DNA from: Spirochaetales bacterium
GTDB lineage: Bacteria; Spirochaetota; Spirochaetia; SPDA01
DNA length: 8,947 nucleotides
Direction: 5' to 3'
Assembly (NCBI GenBank): GCA_004525155.1
Contig: SPDA01000053.1
Span: forward strand, 1-8,947
Positions 5,780 to 8,947 of this stretch are shown piece by piece (the stretch's first letter is position 1; every line of letters starts with the position of its first letter). The translations under genes were made by a program, and so were the position numbers. The notes beneath the pieces are model-generated. The model saw nothing but the letters and a program-made list of their open reading frames with translations, was not told the DNA's origin and ran no database searches.

Positions 5780-6478
5780 GTGAAATTGACCAGTTATGAT
5801 ATCGCGCAGCTTATCGATATCAGCGCCGTACAGGCTTATCATGGAGAGAGGGAAATCAGGGAACTCGTGGAGAAGGCGGCGGAATACAAATTTATCGCCG
5901 TCCACGTTCTGCCCTGCTGGGTTGCATTTCTATCAGGTCTGCTTAAAGGTCACAAAGGCATCCTGATGGGTGCGCCGGTGGGTTTTCCGGGAGGCGCCCA
6001 TAAAACCGAGACAAAGGTTTTTGAAGCGCGCCAGTTGTGCGCAGACGGTGTTTCGGAAGCCGATATGATGCTCAACATAGGCAAACTCAAATCCGGGTCT
6101 TTTTCCTATGTGGAAGAAGATATCCGCGCCGTGGTTGAGGCCGCCGGTCCGGTTCCGGTCAAAGTGATACTCGAGACCCATTATCTTGCCGCCGACGAAA
6201 TAAAGAAAGCCTGCGAGCTCTGTATAAAAGCCGGGGCGGCCTATGTAAAAACTGCCACAGGCTGGGCGCCGAGCGGAGCGACCCTTGAAGTCATCAAACT
6301 TATTACGGGTTTTGTGGGAAAGAGCATCAAGGTAAAGGCGGCCGGCGGCATCCGGGACTTAAAGACCCTCCTGGCCATGCGCGCCATGGGCGTCACCAGG
6401 TTCGGCATAAACCTGAACGCGTCCATCGATATAGTAAGGGAAGTGGACGCTATGCCCGGAAAAGCGGTGGAGGTTTAA
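5780..6478 (+). CDS. DeoC-like class I aldolase (deoxyribose-phosphate aldolase superfamily)
   Basis: This 232-aa protein starts at GTG 5780, with AGGAG (5765-5769) 10 nt upstream. It has the DERA-type TIM barrel: the Schiff-base lysine in 'AAYVKTATGW' (K157), the second active-site lysine in 'IKVKAAGGIR' (K186), and D95 in 'SEADMMLNIGKLKSG', matching the Asp/Lys/Lys catalytic set of deoxyribose-phosphate aldolase. Known members cleave 2-deoxyribose 5-phosphate to acetaldehyde and glyceraldehyde 3-phosphate. Here the family's N-terminal 'DHT' motif is replaced by D-I-S (residues 13-15), and the 'VCVNP' strand reads VHVLP (41-45), so the substrate may differ. The kinase gene begins 6 nt after the stop, which implies that the aldolase acts on that kinase's product. 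No deoM, deoB or nucleoside phosphorylase gene is in view. Aldolase activity is likely; calling it true DeoC is not safe. Confidence 0.85.
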   Translation: MKLTSYDIAQLIDISAVQAYHGEREIRELVEKAAEYKFIAVHVLPCWVAFLSGLLKGHKGILMGAPVGFPGGAHKTETKVFEARQLCADGVSEADMMLNIGKLKSGSFSYVEEDIRAVVEAAGPVPVKVILETHYLAADEIKKACELCIKAGAAYVKTATGWAPSGATLEVIKLITGFVGKSIKVKAAGGIRDLKTLLAMRAMGVTRFGINLNASIDIVREVDAMPGKAVEV

Positions 6479-6484
6479 ACCGAC

Positions 6485-8035
6485 ATGGGATTGATTCTGT
6501 CTTTCGATCTGGGGACCGGCGGCAACAAGGCTTCGATTTTCAATGCCGATGGCAAAAACCTGGGCAGCGTTTTCGTTTCCTACGACACCTATTATCCCGG
6601 CAGCGGTCTCCATGAGCAGAGGCCCGAGGACTGGTGGCTGGCTGTCGTGGAGAGCACAAGGAAACTTCTCGCGCTCGGTGTCTGTTCACCCGGCGATATC
6701 GAGTGCCTCTCGATATCCGGTCACAGCCTGGGCGCTGTGCCTGTGGACAGAGGAGGCCGCCTGCTGCGGGAGAAAACCCCGATCTGGTCCGACACCAGGG
6801 CGGTAAAACAGGCGGAGAAGTTCTTTTCTTCCGTAGACAGGACCGAATGGTACATGACCACTGGCAACGGTTTCCCTGCCGAGTGCTACACGGTCTTCAA
6901 GATTCTGTGGTACCGGGATACTGATCCGGACATGTTCGCAAAAATTTACAGGATTCTCGGGACCAAGGACTACATCAACATGAAACTCACGGGCCGCATG
7001 GTCACGGATTTTTCCTATGCCTCGGGAAGCGGGGTGTACGACCTTACAGGCTGGGGCTACGCGGACAGGTTTATCGAAGCCAGCGGACTTCCGGAGGGCA
7101 TATTCCCGGAGATGGTTCCCTCGGCGGAGGTTATCGGAGTGCTTTCCGCCGGTGCTGCTGAAAGCCTCGGCCTGCCGAAAGGCGTGCGTGTGGCCTGCGG
7201 GGGAGTCGATAATTCCTGCATGGCCCTCGGGGCCGGCAATACGGCGGAAGGGCGCGTCTATACCTCCCTCGGTTCCTCGGCCTGGATCGCCGTCTCCTCC
7301 TCGAAGCCGGTCCTCGATGCCAAAGTGCAGCCCTTCGTGTTTACCCACGTGCTCCCGGGCATGTTCACCTCCGCGGTGAGCATTTTCTCTGCCGGCAGAT
7401 CCTTCAGGTGGCTTAAAGATACCCTGTGCAGGAACATCGCCGATCAGGCTGACGGCGAAGGGAAAGACGCCTATGAGCTGATGACGGAACTTGCGGAGGG
7501 GACGCCTATCGGATCCCGGGGGCTCATGTTCAATCCCAGCCTCGCGGGGGGCACGTCCCTGGAACCGAGCTTTGCCATGCGGGGCGGTTTCTCCGGCATA
7601 GATTTGAAGCATACGCAGGCGGACGTGATACGGTCAGTCCTGGAAGGTGTCGCCATAAACCTTGGCGCCGTACTCAGGGTTCTTAAAAGTTTCTGCGCCC
7701 TGAGCGGGGACATGGTCCTGGTGGGCGGCGGGAGCAGAAGCAGGATGTGGCGCCGGATCTTTGCCGATGTTTTCAATATGCGCATCATCAAGTCCGCCAT
7801 CGATCAGGAAGCCGCCTCTCTCGGCGCTGCGGCCCTGGGCGCCGTGGCTTCGGGTTTGTGGAAGGATGTTTCCGTCATTGACAGGCTCCACAAGGGGGGC
7901 GAAACCGAAGAGCCGGATCCCGCCGGCGTGGAAAAATACGGGAAGCTTTCCGTGCTGTTCGAGGAAACCCGCAAGGCCCAGGCGGCTTTCGCGGCTGTGG
8001 CTGCGGCTTCGGGTCTGGAATTTTTAACTGAATAA
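6485..8035 (+). CDS. FGGY-family carbohydrate kinase
   Basis: This 516-aa ATP-dependent sugar kinase has normal family length. The N-terminal FGGY domain (about 1-250) opens with the phosphate-binding 'FDLGTGGNKASIF' (D8), followed by 'SISGHSLGAVPVD' (76-88) and 'TPIWSDTRA' (98-106). The proposed catalytic base is D242 in 'CGGVDNSCMALGAG'. The C-terminal domain (about 255-455) has 'YTSLGSSAWIAV' and the adenosine-binding 'VLVGGGSRSRMWRRIFADVF' (411-430). Relatives phosphorylate xylulose, fuculose, rhamnulose, erythritol or AI-2. The motif variations do not let me choose, but a ketose made by the upstream isomerase is the natural substrate by context. It starts 6 nt after the aldolase gene, using GGAGG (6469-6473) inside that gene at 11 nt, so translation is probably coupled. 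Confidence 0.92.
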   Translation: MGLILSFDLGTGGNKASIFNADGKNLGSVFVSYDTYYPGSGLHEQRPEDWWLAVVESTRKLLALGVCSPGDIECLSISGHSLGAVPVDRGGRLLREKTPIWSDTRAVKQAEKFFSSVDRTEWYMTTGNGFPAECYTVFKILWYRDTDPDMFAKIYRILGTKDYINMKLTGRMVTDFSYASGSGVYDLTGWGYADRFIEASGLPEGIFPEMVPSAEVIGVLSAGAAESLGLPKGVRVACGGVDNSCMALGAGNTAEGRVYTSLGSSAWIAVSSSKPVLDAKVQPFVFTHVLPGMFTSAVSIFSAGRSFRWLKDTLCRNIADQADGEGKDAYELMTELAEGTPIGSRGLMFNPSLAGGTSLEPSFAMRGGFSGIDLKHTQADVIRSVLEGVAINLGAVLRVLKSFCALSGDMVLVGGGSRSRMWRRIFADVFNMRIIKSAIDQEAASLGAAALGAVASGLWKDVSVIDRLHKGGETEEPDPAGVEKYGKLSVLFEETRKAQAAFAAVAAASGLEFLTE

Positions 8036-8061
8036 ATAAAACCAATCAGGAGGAATTGATT

Positions 8062-8947
8062 ATGAGGATCGGTATTTTTACGGCGACATACCTTGATTTG
8101 GGTCTCGAGGAAGTATGCAAGAAAGCGTCCGCCTTAGGATATGAGGCAGTGGAACTTCCCGCGTTCAAGGGGAACCCGCACCTCGATATAGAGGAAATTG
8201 TGAAGGGCGGCAGCGCGAAAACCATGAAGAACATGATCGGCTCCCACGGGATGATAATTTCCGCGCTCAGCAACCACCCGGAAGGGCAGGTCATACTGGG
8301 GCCTTTCGGCAAGGACACGGACGGCATCTGTCCGGGCACGAAGGAGGAAAAAATAAAATTCGGCATGGACAGGATGATAAAGACCGCAGCCGCGGCCAAT
8401 GCCCTGGAGGTGCCGGTGGTATGCGGGTTCATAGGCTGTGAGAATTTCGGGAGATTTTTTCCCTGGCCCTATTCGAAGGGCTGGTCGGACATGGAAAATG
8501 AGTTTGTGGAACGCTGGGGCAAGGTGCTGGATAAATTCGGCGAATACGGCGTCAAGTTCGCCCACGAACCCCATCCCAGCGAGCTTGTTTATGACGTGGA
8601 CACGGCGCTTAAGAGCGTCGAGCTCATGGGCGGCAGAAAGGAATGGGGCTTCAATTTCGATCCGGCAAACCTGACCTATCTCGGCATAGACGTGGAGCAT
8701 TTTATCGACGAGCTCAGGGGCAGAATTTTCCACGTCCACGCGAAAGACGGGGAACTGGTCGCTCACAATATGAGACGTTCCGGTGCCCTGCCGCAGGGCG
8801 ACTGGCAGAGGCTCAACAGGGGTTTCAGATTCAGAATCCCCGGCTGGGGTTCCGTCCCCTGGAAGCGGGTCCTGACGGAACTGTCCCTTATCGGGTACGA
8901 TTACGTCATGAGCTATGAGCACGAGGATGTGACAATGAGCAGGGAGG
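8062..8947 (+). CDS. Sugar phosphate isomerase/epimerase family protein, second copy (3' end beyond window)
   Basis: An open frame runs from ATG 8062 to the right edge (295 complete codons, no stop), with AGGAGG (8048-8053) 8 nt upstream. It is a xylose-isomerase-like TIM barrel: 'MRIGIFTATYLD' as first strand, then probable metal ligands E169 (KFAHEPHP), D200 (GFNFDPANL), H226 (FHVHAKD) and E286 (MSYEHED). The end with 'HEDVTMSRE' is typical of a subgroup of about 310-330 residues, so roughly 20-30 residues are probably missing. This subgroup often includes large insertions such as the 'GRFFPWPYSKGW' segment (130-141) seen here. It is the fifth gene of the operon, 26 nt after the kinase gene. 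It may isomerise or epimerise the sugar before phosphorylation. Substrate unknown. Confidence 0.88.
   Translation, partial: MRIGIFTATYLDLGLEEVCKKASALGYEAVELPAFKGNPHLDIEEIVKGGSAKTMKNMIGSHGMIISALSNHPEGQVILGPFGKDTDGICPGTKEEKIKFGMDRMIKTAAAANALEVPVVCGFIGCENFGRFFPWPYSKGWSDMENEFVERWGKVLDKFGEYGVKFAHEPHPSELVYDVDTALKSVELMGGRKEWGFNFDPANLTYLGIDVEHFIDELRGRIFHVHAKDGELVAHNMRRSGALPQGDWQRLNRGFRFRIPGWGSVPWKRVLTELSLIGYDYVMSYEHEDVTMSRE

Noticed and set aside
6686..7612. 308-codon minus-strand open frame
   Set aside because: It is antisense to the FGGY kinase gene; the translation is low-complexity in character, has no family motif and no ribosome site.
8134..8922. 262-codon minus-strand open frame
   Set aside because: It is antisense to the second TIM-barrel gene, which has conserved metal ligands and a good ribosome site.

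Overview
The window reads as a bacterial carbohydrate-catabolism locus. It is tightly packed, with nine genes in about 8.9 kb, clear Shine-Dalgarno sites and recognisable sigma70-type promoters. Base composition is moderately GC-rich and uniform across the genes, with frequent AGG (Arg) and ATA (Ile) codons. Together with the dense LacI/GntR-controlled sugar enzymes, this would fit an anaerobic gut-type or free-living fermenter such as a spirochaete or a clostridial relative, but no marker gene fixes the taxonomy. There is no rRNA, tRNA, CRISPR array, insertion sequence or phage gene, and no transporter.

Module A (1-4393) looks LacI-controlled. A leftward gene for an L-fucose/D-arabinose isomerase-like protein (start 1133, running off the left edge) is divergent from a lacI-family repressor gene (1246-2292). 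The repressor gene is followed by a rightward pair: a xylose-isomerase-like TIM-barrel protein (2353-3213) and a Gfo/Idh/MocA oxidoreductase (3233-4393). An identical 14-bp sequence, GTAAACCGGTTTAG, with a central CpG occurs exactly twice, once in each intergenic gap. In the first gap it overlaps the -35 box of the isomerase promoter. In the second it sits just downstream of the -10 box of a near-perfect promoter ahead of the TIM-barrel/oxidoreductase pair. This strongly suggests a local LacI regulon with autoregulation. An intrinsic terminator at 4417-4447 closes the module.

Module B (4460 to the right edge) looks GntR-controlled. After a sigma70-like promoter and a perfect 14-bp palindrome, AACATCATGATGTT, come five closely spaced rightward genes: a VOC/glyoxalase-fold metalloprotein, a GntR/HutC-type regulator with a UTRA domain, a DeoC-like class I aldolase, an FGGY sugar kinase, and a second xylose-isomerase-like TIM-barrel protein cut by the right edge. 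Gaps are 34, 22, 6 and 26 nt, consistent with one operon.

Together the genes supply the standard parts of a sugar pathway: aldose-ketose isomerase, NAD(P)-dependent sugar oxidoreductase, two epimerase/isomerase barrels, kinase and aldolase. The substrate cannot be read from the sequence. The combination of a FucI-type isomerase, an FGGY kinase and a DeoC-family aldolase with altered N-terminal motifs does not match the canonical fucose, rhamnose, xylose, inositol or deoxyribose operons that I know. It may serve an uncommon sugar or a keto-sugar intermediate.
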